IMG/VR virus record: IMGVR_UViG_3300026519_000038 | Span: 1-35,051 of that record | Length of the DNA stretch: 35,051 nucleotides | Source of the DNA: a virus | Direction: 5' to 3' (one strand) | In this document: piece by piece, positions 22,778 to 29,450 of the stretch | Numbering within the stretch: position 1 is the stretch's first letter | Layout of the letters: each line of letters begins with the position of its first letter | The notes under the pieces: generated by a model | The model's input: only the letters and a program-made list of their open reading frames with translations | What the model was told of the DNA's origin: nothing | Database searches by the model: none | Made by a program: the position numbers and the translations under genes

Positions 22778-23035
22778 TTACATGCCCATCGCTTCGATAT
22801 ACATATCCAGCACGGCCTGTTCCTCGCTGATTTCCTGCGGGTCTTTTTTGCGGAGTGCTACGATTTTACGCAAGATTTTGGTGTCATATCCACGGATTTT
22901 CGCCTCGGCCATTACTTCTTTCTGTTGGTCCGCAATGTCTTTTTTCTCGATTTCCAGCCGCTCGAACCTCTCCACAAAGCTGCGCAGCTCTTCGGATGTA
23001 ACGCGGTATGTTGTTTCGTTTATTTCGGTTGTCAT
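22778..23035 (-). CDS. GapR-like DNA-binding protein (DUF2312)
   Basis: This 85-residue protein is a clear DUF2312/GapR match: [20 protein letters not shown], then [20 protein letters not shown], and the closing [12 protein letters not shown]. In Caulobacter, GapR encircles overtwisted DNA ahead of forks and polymerases and aids topoisomerases. A phage copy could serve replication or late transcription of phage DNA. The family is nearly confined to alphaproteobacteria and their phages, the best host clue in the window. Confidence 0.9.
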   Translation of the reverse strand: MTTEINETTYRVTSEELRSFVERFERLEIEKKDIADQQKEVMAEAKIRGYDTKILRKIVALRKKDPQEISEEQAVLDMYIEAMGM

Positions 23036-23056
23036 TTTAGCATTCCCTTAATTTTT

Positions 23057-24115
23057 TTAATTAAATTTTATCGGCATCAACGCGCATGTTGTGTCTTGAT
23101 CCGTGCCGGTTATTAAAAATGGGTCAGTCGCTCCATTTCCTGAAATATTCACTGGGCCAAGTTCCGCCACAAGCGGCTTTAATAAGGCGTTATTTAGACC
23201 AAAAGACGCGCCAACACCGACCTTTACACCTGCGGTAACCTGCGACCCGTCAAAATCAATGCTTTGTGTGATAGTCCCTGATTCTGGGTTGATTTTGATT
23301 GTCTTGGCGTCAAATTTCCGCAAGCAAGATATATCCAGATCAACCGATATTTTATTGCTTGGCTTTGGGATTAACTTTTGCACATCTGGAAATTTACAGT
23401 CAATCGTCTTGGATCGTAAAATGCCGTGTTTTGTTTTGAATGTCACTTTGTTATCTTTGTGCAATGCAATATCCACAGACCCGTTGCCTTTTTTGTCTAA
23501 CATAGCCAGCAAAATTTTGACAGTTGAAGCTGGCAGAATGAAGCCGTCACCAGTCCACGCAAAACCTGTTTTCACCCGCATTAGTCGGTGCCCATCCGTT
23601 GCAGCCAACGCCAGCTTTCCGTCAATCGAATGGAAGTAAACGCTGTTCAGGTAAAAACGGGTCATTACGGCTGAAATGCAAGTTCTAACCCGCCGCAATA
23701 GCCGGTGCAATTCGGCCTCTGGAATTGATACCCGTTCGACAGGCGGGCCAACTTTCAATTCCGGTTGATCGCTGGCATCAATGCCAAGATATACGGTCAG
23801 AACGTCACGCCCAACCTTTAAGGTCAAATAATCAGCCTTAACTGAAATGCTAACTTCACCAGACAAACAATTCAAAAACCGAAGCATATTATTCGGCTGA
23901 AACATAATATCAAAATCGCCCTTACCGCTTCCGGCAATATGGGTTGTGATATGCTGATCAAGGTTTGTTCCTTGCAGCCGTAAATCGCCTCTAAAAACAG
24001 TCATTCGCATCAGGCACAGAATCGGCACTGCTGCGCGACGCTCAATAGACAGTTTTGTCATTTTAACTGCATCGTGCAGTTCTTTTGTGTCTACAGTTAT
24101 TTTTGCGTTTGTCAT
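23057..24115 (-). CDS. dnaN: DNA polymerase III beta subunit (sliding clamp) homologue
   Basis: This 352-residue protein has the three-domain clamp layout. Recognisable parts are RFYLNSVYFHSIDGKL and ALAATDGHRLMRVK (domain 2, like the E. coli RYYLNGMLF and VATDGHRLA segments), FPDVQKLIPK (domain 3 start, like FPDYRRVLP), and the end CALMPIKFN (like VVMPMRL). The length is close to the bacterial protein (366). It would hold the host replicative polymerase on phage DNA, as no polymerase is encoded here. Its ribosome binding site is CGGAGAA just before ATG 24115. Confidence 0.9.
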   Translation of the reverse strand: MTNAKITVDTKELHDAVKMTKLSIERRAAVPILCLMRMTVFRGDLRLQGTNLDQHITTHIAGSGKGDFDIMFQPNNMLRFLNCLSGEVSISVKADYLTLKVGRDVLTVYLGIDASDQPELKVGPPVERVSIPEAELHRLLRRVRTCISAVMTRFYLNSVYFHSIDGKLALAATDGHRLMRVKTGFAWTGDGFILPASTVKILLAMLDKKGNGSVDIALHKDNKVTFKTKHGILRSKTIDCKFPDVQKLIPKPSNKISVDLDISCLRKFDAKTIKINPESGTITQSIDFDGSQVTAGVKVGVGASFGLNNALLKPLVAELGPVNISGNGATDPFLITGTDQDTTCALMPIKFN

Positions 24116-24133
24116 TTTAATTCTCCGTTTTGG

Positions 24134-24463
24134 TTAATCTGATATGGCGTCAATCTGCGCCCTTGTTTGCTCAATATAGTTTGTGTCGAATCCCCATTCA
24201 TCAATCCAGCTTTCCTTGCCGTTGTGGATTGCGTCAGGCCCCCATTGATGGTGAATTTTGCATAGCGGTATGCAATCCCGTGCGGGTGTCTTTCTTGACC
24301 CAAACCTACCACATATGGTATGGTGGCAATCACTTGGCGGTGGTGCGTTGCATACGGCGCACGGCAAGCCTTTTACTGCCAGCATATAATCCAGATCGGC
24401 TTGTGAAGCTGGTTCCTTGCCGCGCTTCTTCGGCTCTGGCTTTGGTGCAGGTGTGAATGTCAT
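24134..24463 (-). CDS. Ref-like RecA-dependent nuclease / HNH protein
   Basis: This 109-residue protein has a zinc-rich HNH core: LPCAVCNAPPPSDCHHTICG (C35, C38, H47, H48), IPLCKIHHQWG (C68, H71, H72), and a closing HNGKESWIDEWG (H80). This is the pattern of the P1 Ref/DUF968 family, nucleases that cut at RecA-made D-loops. It sits beside recombination and replication genes. The N-terminal 20 residues are basic (KPEPKKRGKE) and may bind DNA. It overlaps the DUF1367 gene by four bases. Confidence 0.75.
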   Translation of the reverse strand: MTFTPAPKPEPKKRGKEPASQADLDYMLAVKGLPCAVCNAPPPSDCHHTICGRFGSRKTPARDCIPLCKIHHQWGPDAIHNGKESWIDEWGFDTNYIEQTRAQIDAISD

Positions 24464-24897
24464 AAAAACCCCATTATCTCATTTAACGATTTATCAATAT
24501 CAGATTCGGAATGTGACGTAAGTATTTTGGCCAGAATTATATCAACTGTTTTGGAATACAGCTCTTGAAACTCGGCTTCATCCATACTGGCAAAGCTGAT
24601 TGATTTAGCCACCAGCCGCAATTCCCCGCTGATTGTCCAAACCTTATCAAAAAACCCCGCCATGATAGATAATTCATCACGGAATCTATCGTAATTCTTG
24701 CCGGTTCCGTCTGGCGTTTCCCACTGCGAGAATGCGTAGGTGACCAACGCAAAATATTTCTTGTGGAATGCATAATTGCGCGGGCGCGTTACATCAATGT
24801 TCACAAGCTGTCCTAGCTTAGTTCCAGTCAGCCATTCCTCGGCGTTTGGGTCTGCGGGGATTAACCCGCCTTGTGATTTTAGCCAGTTGGTTTTCAT
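24460..24897 (-). CDS. DUF1367-family phage protein
   Basis: This 145-residue protein contains VTRPRNYAFHKKYFALVTYA, the mark of DUF1367 (a xRPRNxxFHrKfFALL motif), followed by a helical C-terminal half. The family is common in phage recombination modules next to Ref/NinB-like genes, but its role is unknown. It is coupled to both neighbours by ATGA overlaps. Confidence 0.75.
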   Translation of the reverse strand: MKTNWLKSQGGLIPADPNAEEWLTGTKLGQLVNIDVTRPRNYAFHKKYFALVTYAFSQWETPDGTGKNYDRFRDELSIMAGFFDKVWTISGELRLVAKSISFASMDEAEFQELYSKTVDIILAKILTSHSESDIDKSLNEIMGFL

Positions 24898-25091
24898 TTT
24901 AATCGTCTACCTAATACCTCGCCGATAATGACGACCGCCAATACTATTATAGCAAAAATCGTGTTCCCAAACATAATCCAAAGATAGGTTAAAAGGTTGC
25001 CCCAGTCAGTATCCATCATATTAAGTTGCACTTTGTCGGTAAGTGGGGCCGCAAATAAATACCCGGTTGTAAGTTGGAATAAATATTTCAT
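24894..25091 (-). CDS. small membrane protein
   Basis: This 65-residue protein has a weakly hydrophobic start (MKYLFQLTTGYLF) and one strong membrane helix near the end (IFAIIVLAVVIIGEVLG) closed by RRLK. No family was recognised. It overlaps the ClpX-finger gene upstream and the DUF1367 gene downstream. Confidence 0.62.
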   Translation of the reverse strand: MKYLFQLTTGYLFAAPLTDKVQLNMMDTDWGNLLTYLWIMFGNTIFAIIVLAVVIIGEVLGRRLK

Positions 25092-25312
25092 TGTCGTTCT
25101 CCTGTTGGTTTAAGAGATTCGTGTTTTTCGAGATGGCGTTCAATTCCTCCTTCGTCGATAATAACACTACAATCTGCAACGCAATTTTGGCAAATGTGAG
25201 TGCCGTTCGGACTTGCAATAAGGACAACGTCTTTTTCGAAACCACCAATAGCACAAAAATCGCAGCACATGGCAAAACTATTGCTGCCCTCAAATCTTAC
25301 AATGGTATGCAT
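25088..25312 (-). CDS. free-standing ClpX-type zinc finger protein
   Basis: This 74-residue protein is essentially the zinc-binding domain of ClpX without the ATPase. C17 and C20 (CCDFCAIGG) and C41 and C44 (HICQNCVADC) reproduce the ClpX CxxC...CxxC pattern, and the segment VVLIASPNGTHICQNCV parallels the ClpX LIAGPxxxICDECV. In ClpX this domain dimerises and receives substrates and adaptors such as SspB. A phage copy could compete for adaptors or redirect host ClpXP (inference). The GGAG ribosome binding site lies within a recurring leader. Confidence 0.78.
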   Translation of the reverse strand: MHTIVRFEGSNSFAMCCDFCAIGGFEKDVVLIASPNGTHICQNCVADCSVIIDEGGIERHLEKHESLKPTGERQ

Positions 25313-25432
25313 GTCGTTCTCCTTCGTTGGTTGAAATATTAGCTACACTGCGCAATCGTTAGTCAGTTACAAATGCAGTGTTTGGCAATTAGCCCATGGC
25401 TTTGCGAGCAGAGGCGTCAGGGGCATTAAGTA

Positions 25433-25470
25433 GGGATAGGCCGTTCGTGTCGCGGTTTCGAGCCTATCCC
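25433..25470. repeat. 9-bp inverted repeat with 20-base loop
   Basis: GGGATAGGC (25433-25441) and GCCTATCCC (25462-25470) form a perfect stem in the longest minus-operon stretch without a normal gene (25313-25526). A second small hairpin, GCCAAC-TGGGG-GTTGGC, lies at 25478-25494. Neither has a T-run. They could stabilise or process the operon mRNA. The stretch otherwise holds only a 14-codon frame starting at 25508 behind a good AAAGGAG site, and nothing else I recognise. Confidence 0.6.
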
Positions 25471-25526
25471 ATCACAAGCCAACTGGGGGTTGGCCTGTGT
25501 GTTCTCATTGTCATTCTCCTTTTTGT

Positions 25527-25628
25527 TTAGTTGTTGGTAAACTCTGCTAGATGTGAGTGAATATCGTGGTGGCACTTAGGGCAGCGCCAAGAAATAGCGC
25601 CTAAATGGTATATGCCAAGATATATCAT
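25527..25628 (-). CDS. 33-residue mini-protein with a cysteine/histidine knuckle
   Basis: This short frame starts directly after the ssb stop codon (TAA then ATG) and ends in TAA. The peptide begins MIYLGIYHLGAISW and contains WRCPKCHHDIHSHL, a compact CxxC-HH cluster that could bind zinc. Reinitiation after ssb would express it. The ribosome binding site is not obvious, so confidence is moderate. Confidence 0.5.
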   Translation of the reverse strand: MIYLGIYHLGAISWRCPKCHHDIHSHLAEFTNN

Positions 25629-26099
25629 TTAGAATGGAATTAAATCGTCCAGATTGCTGGCACCACCTTGATCACCACCATACCCGCCAGCCTGATCACC
25701 ACCACTGCTTTCTGTTCCAGTGCTGTTGTGATCGCGCTGACCATCAGACTTGCCGCCCAGCATAACCAGTTTGCTGTCAAACCCTTGCAGGACAACCTCG
25801 GTTGAATAACGGTCATTGCCGGATTGGTCTTGATATTTTCTGGTCTGCAATTTGCCCTCGATATATATGGTTGAACCTTTTTTAAGGTATTTTTCGCATA
25901 CGGTCACAAGGCCATCCGAGAAAATCGCGACAGAATGCCATTCTGTCTTTTCCTTGTTCTCGCCTGAATTTTTATCCCGCCAGCGTTCAGAAGTCGCAAC
26001 ACGCAGGTTGCAAACCCGCCCGCCGTTTCCGAATGTCCTGATTTCAGGGTCAGCCCCCAGATTGCCAATAAGAATGGCTTTGTTAACTGAACCGCTCAT
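25629..26099 (-). CDS. ssb: single-stranded DNA-binding protein
   Basis: This 156-residue SSB has the OB fold ([15 protein letters not shown], then [20 protein letters not shown] and [18 protein letters not shown]), a glycine-rich linker and the acidic tail LDDLIPF that recruits replication and repair proteins. It would coat single-stranded phage DNA during replication and recombination. Its start overlaps the exonuclease stop. A truncated copy of its first 22 codons lies at 26815-26886. Confidence 0.95.
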   Translation of the reverse strand: MSGSVNKAILIGNLGADPEIRTFGNGGRVCNLRVATSERWRDKNSGENKEKTEWHSVAIFSDGLVTVCEKYLKKGSTIYIEGKLQTRKYQDQSGNDRYSTEVVLQGFDSKLVMLGGKSDGQRDHNSTGTESSGGDQAGGYGGDQGGASNLDDLIPF

Positions 26100-26764
26100 A
26101 TCCCAACTCCTTCAAATATCTTGTTAATCTGGCGCACCTTTTCCACATCAGAATTGCAATATTCCGATATTTCATCATGTTTGCCAGCCAGCCAATAATC
26201 ATAAACATCCTTGCCGGTCATTCCGGTTTTGCCTTCAAGGCCAAGAATGCCGCATAATTCATCAAGCCCGATCGTATCACGAGCGCCAGCCCATAAAATT
26301 GTGGTGTCACGAATCCCAACATCCCAAGGCTTTGCATGTGGCCGCATCCATGTTGGAACCAGAATGCCATGAATAATGCAGCGGTGCATGATAAACTTTA
26401 GGTCAAAGCCGCTGATATAATGGCCGCATAGGACTGGGTTTGGGTTGCCAACATCAGATAATATCAACGATATTTGAGATATAGCCATTTCTAGGCCTTC
26501 TTTTTCATCAGCCCTAGTTTGTATTTTATACCCAAAAACTTGGCCATCATCCACCGCAAAAGAAAGGCTGCAAATTTGACCATAGCCGCCATTAAACGAT
26601 TGCTTGCGGTAAATATCATCCTTTGCCTTTTCGCCTTTTTCAACAAACCACTTATCAATGGTTTCCTGTTTTGTCATGTTCCCGGGCGGCTTTACCGTGA
26701 TTGCGTCTTTGCCTGATTCTGGTCCGGGGATTGTCTCGATGTCGATATACAGGGTCGATTTCAT
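26096..26764 (-). CDS. DEDDy 3'-5' exonuclease
   Basis: This 222-residue protein has all three exonuclease motifs: ExoI YIDIET (D8, E10), Exo[13 protein letters not shown] (D121) and Exo[13 protein letters not shown] (Y202, D206), which is the DEDDy arrangement of PolB-type proofreading exonucleases. It stands alone rather than fused to a polymerase and may serve recombination or proofreading in trans. It is coupled to ssb by an ATGA overlap; GGAGTTGG near its own 3' end serves as the ssb ribosome binding site. Confidence 0.87.
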   Translation of the reverse strand: MKSTLYIDIETIPGPESGKDAITVKPPGNMTKQETIDKWFVEKGEKAKDDIYRKQSFNGGYGQICSLSFAVDDGQVFGYKIQTRADEKEGLEMAISQISLILSDVGNPNPVLCGHYISGFDLKFIMHRCIIHGILVPTWMRPHAKPWDVGIRDTTILWAGARDTIGLDELCGILGLEGKTGMTGKDVYDYWLAGKHDEISEYCNSDVEKVRQINKIFEGVGI

Positions 26765-26765
26765 T

Positions 26766-26834
26766 TTACTTGCCTTTCAATAGCGGCTCATTGTCTTTCA
26801 GAGATTCCGGCGTTTCATCCGGCGCGAATTTCAG
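26766..26834 (-). pseudogene. orphan 3' end related to the gene at 27603-28001
   Basis: In the frame ending at TAA 26766-26768, the text reads LKFAPDETPESLKDNEPLLK. Its first eight or nine residues and 30 identical bases (26806-26835 against 27646-27675) match the end of the 132-residue gene upstream; after that it diverges. It looks like the remaining 3' end of a lost paralogue or longer allele of that gene. Confidence 0.55.
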
Positions 26835-26886
26835 GGTCAGCCCCCAGATTGCCAATAAGAATTACTTTGTTAACTGATCCGCTCAT
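26815..26886 (-). pseudogene. truncated ssb copy (first 22 codons)
   Basis: This frame starts [20 protein letters not shown], differing from the intact SSB only at position 8 within the shared part, then runs into RAG and a stop. It is part of a 96-bp duplicate and is joined to an unrelated gene end at a short shared CCTGAAAT. It cannot make a functional SSB, although it keeps a good ribosome binding site and may be translated as a 23-residue peptide. Confidence 0.7.
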
Positions 26887-26923
26887 ATCCCAACTCCTTC
26901 AAATATCTTGTTAATCTGGCGCA
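26828..26923. repeat. 96-bp direct repeat of the exonuclease/ssb junction (26041-26136)
   Basis: The two stretches match at 93 of 96 positions by my count. The copy carries the last codons of the exonuclease, its stop, the GGAGTTGG site and the first codons of ssb. In the copy, TAATG after the 225-residue gene opens a 13-codon frame with the exonuclease C-terminus ([13 protein letters not shown]). Confidence 0.9.
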
Positions 26924-27601
26924 TTAATAAGCTTCCTTTTCGATTGATTGTTCGACGCCGTTTATATCAACGGTCTTGTGGTTTATGCGCACCCATTCCT
27001 CGATAAATGCGGTCATGTCACCCCGAAAATTAACGGCAATGAAATTTATCACCGCCTTGTGATCGACAATATCGTATTTGTGAACCTTGCGCATACCTTT
27101 TACCGTATCCTTGGCCTGCGACCTTGCGGCGTTGTCAGCATCTATGGCTGCTTGCTGTGCCGCCTGTGCCTCGCGCTGCGCCTCAATATCGCTGGCATTC
27201 GCCTCGCGCACCTTGCGTTCAGCTTCCAGCCTTGCGGCGTTGGCTTTTTCCCAAGCCGCGTTTCTATCGGCAGCTTTTTGATCGGCCAGATGTTGCTTGA
27301 ACTTCGCAACACAAGCAACAAGCCCGGTGCTAAGCAATTTCAGATCATCAATCGTTGGCTTCCACCGTGCAATAGCGGCCTTGTGAGCATCAAAATGCGG
27401 TGCGCTTTCGGATTTCTGCCCGGCGGTCACGTCCTTGATTGCCGCCTTGATTTGCTTTGTTAAAGCATCAACGGCCTTCATTTGGCTTTCGTCTTGGACC
27501 GGCTCACCATCAAGCCAATTCTGGGCCTCTTGGATTGCATCGCCATACGGCGCAGTTGCCTCGTCAATTGGATTCGGGGGGTTATTATGGCCTTTTGTCA
27601 T
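26924..27601 (-). CDS. coiled-coil early protein, conserved in alphaproteobacterial phages
   Basis: This 225-residue protein starts MTKGHNNPPNPIDEATAPYG and has AQNWLDGEPVQDESQMKAVD, which I recall as a recurring opening of phage recombination-region proteins. Residues about 105-165 form a long alanine- and charge-rich coiled coil (EAERKVREANASDIEAQREA). The last 55 residues are globular (VHKYDIVDHKAVINFIA). A nucleic-acid or recombination accessory role is plausible from position but unproven. GGAGAT precedes the start. Confidence 0.7.
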   Translation of the reverse strand: MTKGHNNPPNPIDEATAPYGDAIQEAQNWLDGEPVQDESQMKAVDALTKQIKAAIKDVTAGQKSESAPHFDAHKAAIARWKPTIDDLKLLSTGLVACVAKFKQHLADQKAADRNAAWEKANAARLEAERKVREANASDIEAQREAQAAQQAAIDADNAARSQAKDTVKGMRKVHKYDIVDHKAVINFIAVNFRGDMTAFIEEWVRINHKTVDINGVEQSIEKEAY

Positions 27602-27602
27602 T

Positions 27603-28001
27603 TTATATCTCCGTCGTTTTTATATGGTATGTCGTCCGCCAGTTGTCCGGCGTTTCATCCGGCGCGAATTTCAGGCGCATTTTTTCAAGTGCGTCGATCA
27701 CGTTTTTATTAGCCGCAATTTCTGGGAGGTTTTTTGCCAGCCCTTCGCGAATTTCCTGCACGGCCTTAGCATTTTTTGTATCCCAAATGTCTTTTAACAC
27801 TTGCGCCGTGTTAAATTTTGGCTTTGCCTCCGCTATGTATTCTTTTAAGGTTGCAATCGCCTTATCCCAAGCGTTCATTGCGCCAGTATGATAAGCGTGG
27901 CCTGCGTCCGTGACTTTGACGTTCTCAATTCTCGCCTTTGCGTCATCACGCCGACATTCAAATTCATCAATTAACTTTTGCTGTAGATCAATTCTACTCA
28001 T
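27603..28001 (-). CDS. helical hypothetical protein
   Basis: This 132-residue protein is mainly helical and charged (LIDEFECRRDDAKARIENVK, then AMNAWDKAIATLKEYIAEA). No motif is recognised. It starts behind the recurring leader CCGGAGAAACAAA and ends one base before the next start. Its last codons share 30 identical bases with the orphan fragment at 26806-26835. Confidence 0.65.
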   Translation of the reverse strand: MSRIDLQQKLIDEFECRRDDAKARIENVKVTDAGHAYHTGAMNAWDKAIATLKEYIAEAKPKFNTAQVLKDIWDTKNAKAVQEIREGLAKNLPEIAANKNVIDALEKMRLKFAPDETPDNWRTTYHIKTTEI

Positions 28002-28058
28002 TTTGTTTCTCCGGTTTGTTTTATTAGCACATTCAGCCTACAATATTAGCGCCGAATG

Positions 28059-28286
28059 TCAAGCGACTTTCTTTTTGGCCTTGCTGATTAGCGTATAAAC
28101 ACCAACTCTTTTACCAGCTGTATTCGTGGTCAATGCCATGTGAATATCATGCCCAGCTTCGCGCAGATCAAACACCCTCGCGGCGAGGCGAAAGCATTCA
28201 TACTCACGCAAAGCCTCAAGGGGCGTTAGCGACCAGCCTTGTGACAGGTGACGCAGAATAAGGGCGGATTGGGTGTCTGTATTCAC
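28059..28286 (-). CDS. helix-turn-helix domain protein (HTH_39-like)
   Basis: This 75-residue protein has ALILRHLSQGWSLTPLEALR and FRLAARVFDLREAGHDI, the layout of small winged-helix phage proteins (a LxxGxxxTPxEAL turn followed by RLAaRIxdLRxxGH). It ends in a basic KAKKKVA tail. It probably binds DNA as a local regulator. It overlaps the upstream gene by four bases. Confidence 0.72.
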   Translation of the reverse strand: MNTDTQSALILRHLSQGWSLTPLEALREYECFRLAARVFDLREAGHDIHMALTTNTAGKRVGVYTLISKAKKKVA

Positions 28287-28492
28287 TGGTCAAGCGCCTT
28301 TATGCGGTATATTGGACTAACTGCCTGTGCGCTGGCTTGCTTAATTATCTGCGCCCAAGTTGTGAACGCACGACCATCAAACATCCGGCCAATCATTTCG
28401 GTGTTGTCGTTTGGGTTATCGCAATAAATTGCAAACCGCTCGCATTGAGCCGGTCGCCCGATGCATTCGATGCCATTGACTGATACGCTCAT
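28283..28492 (-). CDS. small hypothetical protein
   Basis: I prefer ATG 28492 (MSVSVNGIECIGRPAQC), because it overlaps the stop of a short coupled peptide gene upstream; a longer frame from 28522 is possible. The 69-residue protein has CIGRPAQCERFAIYCDNP, with three cysteines, and IYRIKALDQ at the end. No family was recognised. Confidence 0.6.
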   Translation of the reverse strand: MSVSVNGIECIGRPAQCERFAIYCDNPNDNTEMIGRMFDGRAFTTWAQIIKQASAQAVSPIYRIKALDQ

Positions 28493-28569
28493 ATCGAAAA
28501 TACCGCCGTTGTTCCTGCCCATATAATAGCCAGCATAAAAGCGGCTTGGAATATTACCCTGATTTTCAT
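28489..28569 (-). CDS. 26-residue membrane peptide
   Basis: This short gene has ATGA overlaps at both ends, with the acidic protein upstream and the next gene downstream. The peptide starts MKIRVIFQAAFMLAIIWAG and is one membrane-spanning or signal-type helix. The overlaps are the main support; function is unknown. Confidence 0.5.
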   Translation of the reverse strand: MKIRVIFQAAFMLAIIWAGTTAVFSI

Positions 28570-28829
28570 AGTAAATCTACCTTTCCAAGAACATGTTCGG
28601 CGTTATGATCAACATCCGCCCAATCTGCATTGATCGCGGCGTAAAAATCACCGTGCAATTCGTCTACCGCTGATTCGAAATCAACAGCCGCGCTTTCCGC
28701 ATCCCCTGCATCATTGGCATTATGCAACCGCAACAGCGCGTCAATTACCGTTGGTATTGCATCATCTGGATCATGAAATGCGGCTATTAAAAGCTTTGCC
28801 ATTTTTTCTTGCTGGTCGTTCATTTGCAT
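28566..28829 (-). CDS. acidic hypothetical protein
   Basis: This 87-residue protein is acidic and helical (LIAAFHDPDDAIPTVIDALL, then AGDAESAAVDFESAVDEL). It starts in a TAATG overlap with the heptad repeat gene, with MNDQQEK six bases further as an alternative start. No family was recognised. Acidic small early proteins sometimes mimic DNA, but nothing here proves that. Confidence 0.62.
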   Translation of the reverse strand: MQMNDQQEKMAKLLIAAFHDPDDAIPTVIDALLRLHNANDAGDAESAAVDFESAVDELHGDFYAAINADWADVDHNAEHVLGKVDLL

Positions 28830-29323
28830 TACGAATCCTCACTGATGTGATCGACCAGATTGCTAGGCCGGTTTGTTATTTTATCTAGGTTGCCAGACAG
28901 GCCGGTGCAGTCGCCCCACAGGCCGGTACATTTGCCCGACAGGTTTGAGCATTTGCCAGACAGGCCGGTGCAGTCGCCACGCAGGTCGGTGCAGTCGCCA
29001 AACAGGTCGGTGCATTTGCCAGACAGGTCGGTGCAGTCGCCGCGCAGGTTTGAGCATTTGCCAGACAGGTTTGTGCAGTCACCGCGCAGGTCGGTGCAGT
29101 TGCCAGACAGGTTGGTGCAGTCGCCACGCAGGTTGGAGCATTTGCCAAACAGGTTGGTGCAGTCGCCACGCAGGCTGGAGCAGTTGCCAAACAGGCCGGT
29201 GCAGTCACCAGACAGGTTTGAGCAGTCGCCATACATATTCTCATTCGGGCCGGTTATTTTTTTGCCATCAATAAAGTGGTACAGGTTTGAGGTCGAGCGA
29301 GTTAGTGGTTTTTCATCTGTCAT
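28829..29323 (-). CDS. cysteine-heptad repeat protein A (16 repeats)
   Basis: This 164-residue protein has three parts: a 31-residue head (MTDEKPLTRSTSNLYHFIDG, ending NENMY), 16 perfect seven-residue repeats with consensus G-[DNK]-C-[TS]-x-L-[SRFW], and a 21-residue tail (GNLDKITNRPSNLVDHI). Every repeat carries one cysteine and one leucine, which suggests a right-handed beta solenoid with a cysteine ladder, reminiscent of pentapeptide-repeat folds but with period seven. I chose ATG 29323 behind CCGGAGAAATAAA. It is the first gene of the minus operon, directly after a strong promoter, so it is probably made early. Function unknown. A paralogue lies at 32124. Confidence 0.85.
   Translation of the reverse strand: MTDEKPLTRSTSNLYHFIDGKKITGPNENMYGDCSNLSGDCTGLFGNCSSLRGDCTNLFGKCSNLRGDCTNLSGNCTDLRGDCTNLSGKCSNLRGDCTDLSGKCTDLFGDCTDLRGDCTGLSGKCSNLSGKCTGLWGDCTGLSGNLDKITNRPSNLVDHISEDS
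28895..29230 (-). repeat. 16 tandem 21-bp units (cysteine heptads)
   Basis: The units vary around GGCGACTGCACCAACCTG plus a final codon for S, R, F or W. The whole array lacks stop codons in several frames on both strands, which creates long false reading frames opposite the real gene. Confidence 0.93.
29228..29323 (-). repeat. 96-bp inverted repeat arm, copy A
   Basis: This stretch is identical by my reading to 32124-32219 on the opposite strand. Together they form perfect inverted arms flanking about 2.8 kb that holds the divergent promoters, the RHH gene, the MazF-like gene and the replication genes. Confidence 0.9.
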
Positions 29324-29351
29324 TTTATTTCTCCGGTTTGATGTTTCCACA

Positions 29352-29380
29352 TTAATAGCAAATGACTTTCTTGCTGTCAA
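29352..29380 (-). promoter_or_regulatory. early leftward promoter
   Basis: On the minus strand a perfect TTGACA (29380-29375) and TATTAA (29357-29352) are separated by 17 bases. This is the strongest sigma-70 type promoter seen in the window. It lies about 30 bases before the heptad repeat gene and would drive the whole minus-strand operon. Confidence 0.8.
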
Positions 29381-29399
29381 CAAATAAATGCGGTTGACA
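29375..29399. promoter_or_regulatory. palindromic operator between divergent promoters
   Basis: TGTCAAC and GTTGACA form a perfect 7-bp inverted repeat with an 11-base spacer. Each arm contains the -35 box of one of the two divergent promoters. A dimeric repressor bound here would shut both. The RHH protein encoded next to it (29451) is the nearest candidate; the HTH protein at 33787 is another. Confidence 0.65.
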
Positions 29400-29422
29400 T
29401 TTAATAACATTGGATTTATCAG
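29394..29422 (+). promoter_or_regulatory. early rightward promoter
   Basis: TTGACA (29394-29399) and TATCAG (29417-29422) are separated by 17 bases, pointing toward the RHH gene. The -10 box is weaker than that of its leftward partner. Confidence 0.65.
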
Positions 29423-29450
29423 TATTGATGAAGAGCCGAAAGGAAAGATA

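Noticed and set aside
22472-23116. 214-residue plus-strand frame
   Set aside because: It lies opposite the HTH gene, its promoter and the gapR-like gene, all of which have clear family matches on the minus strand.
24112-24333. 73-residue minus-strand frame overlapping the Ref-like gene
   Set aside because: The alternative frame has the full zinc and HNH pattern; this one has none.
28873-29274. Long cysteine-rich frames opposite or out of phase with the heptad genes (also around 32075-32671)
   Set aside because: They are by-products of stop-free 21-bp repeats. They lack proper starts and the conserved head and tail seen only in the chosen frames.
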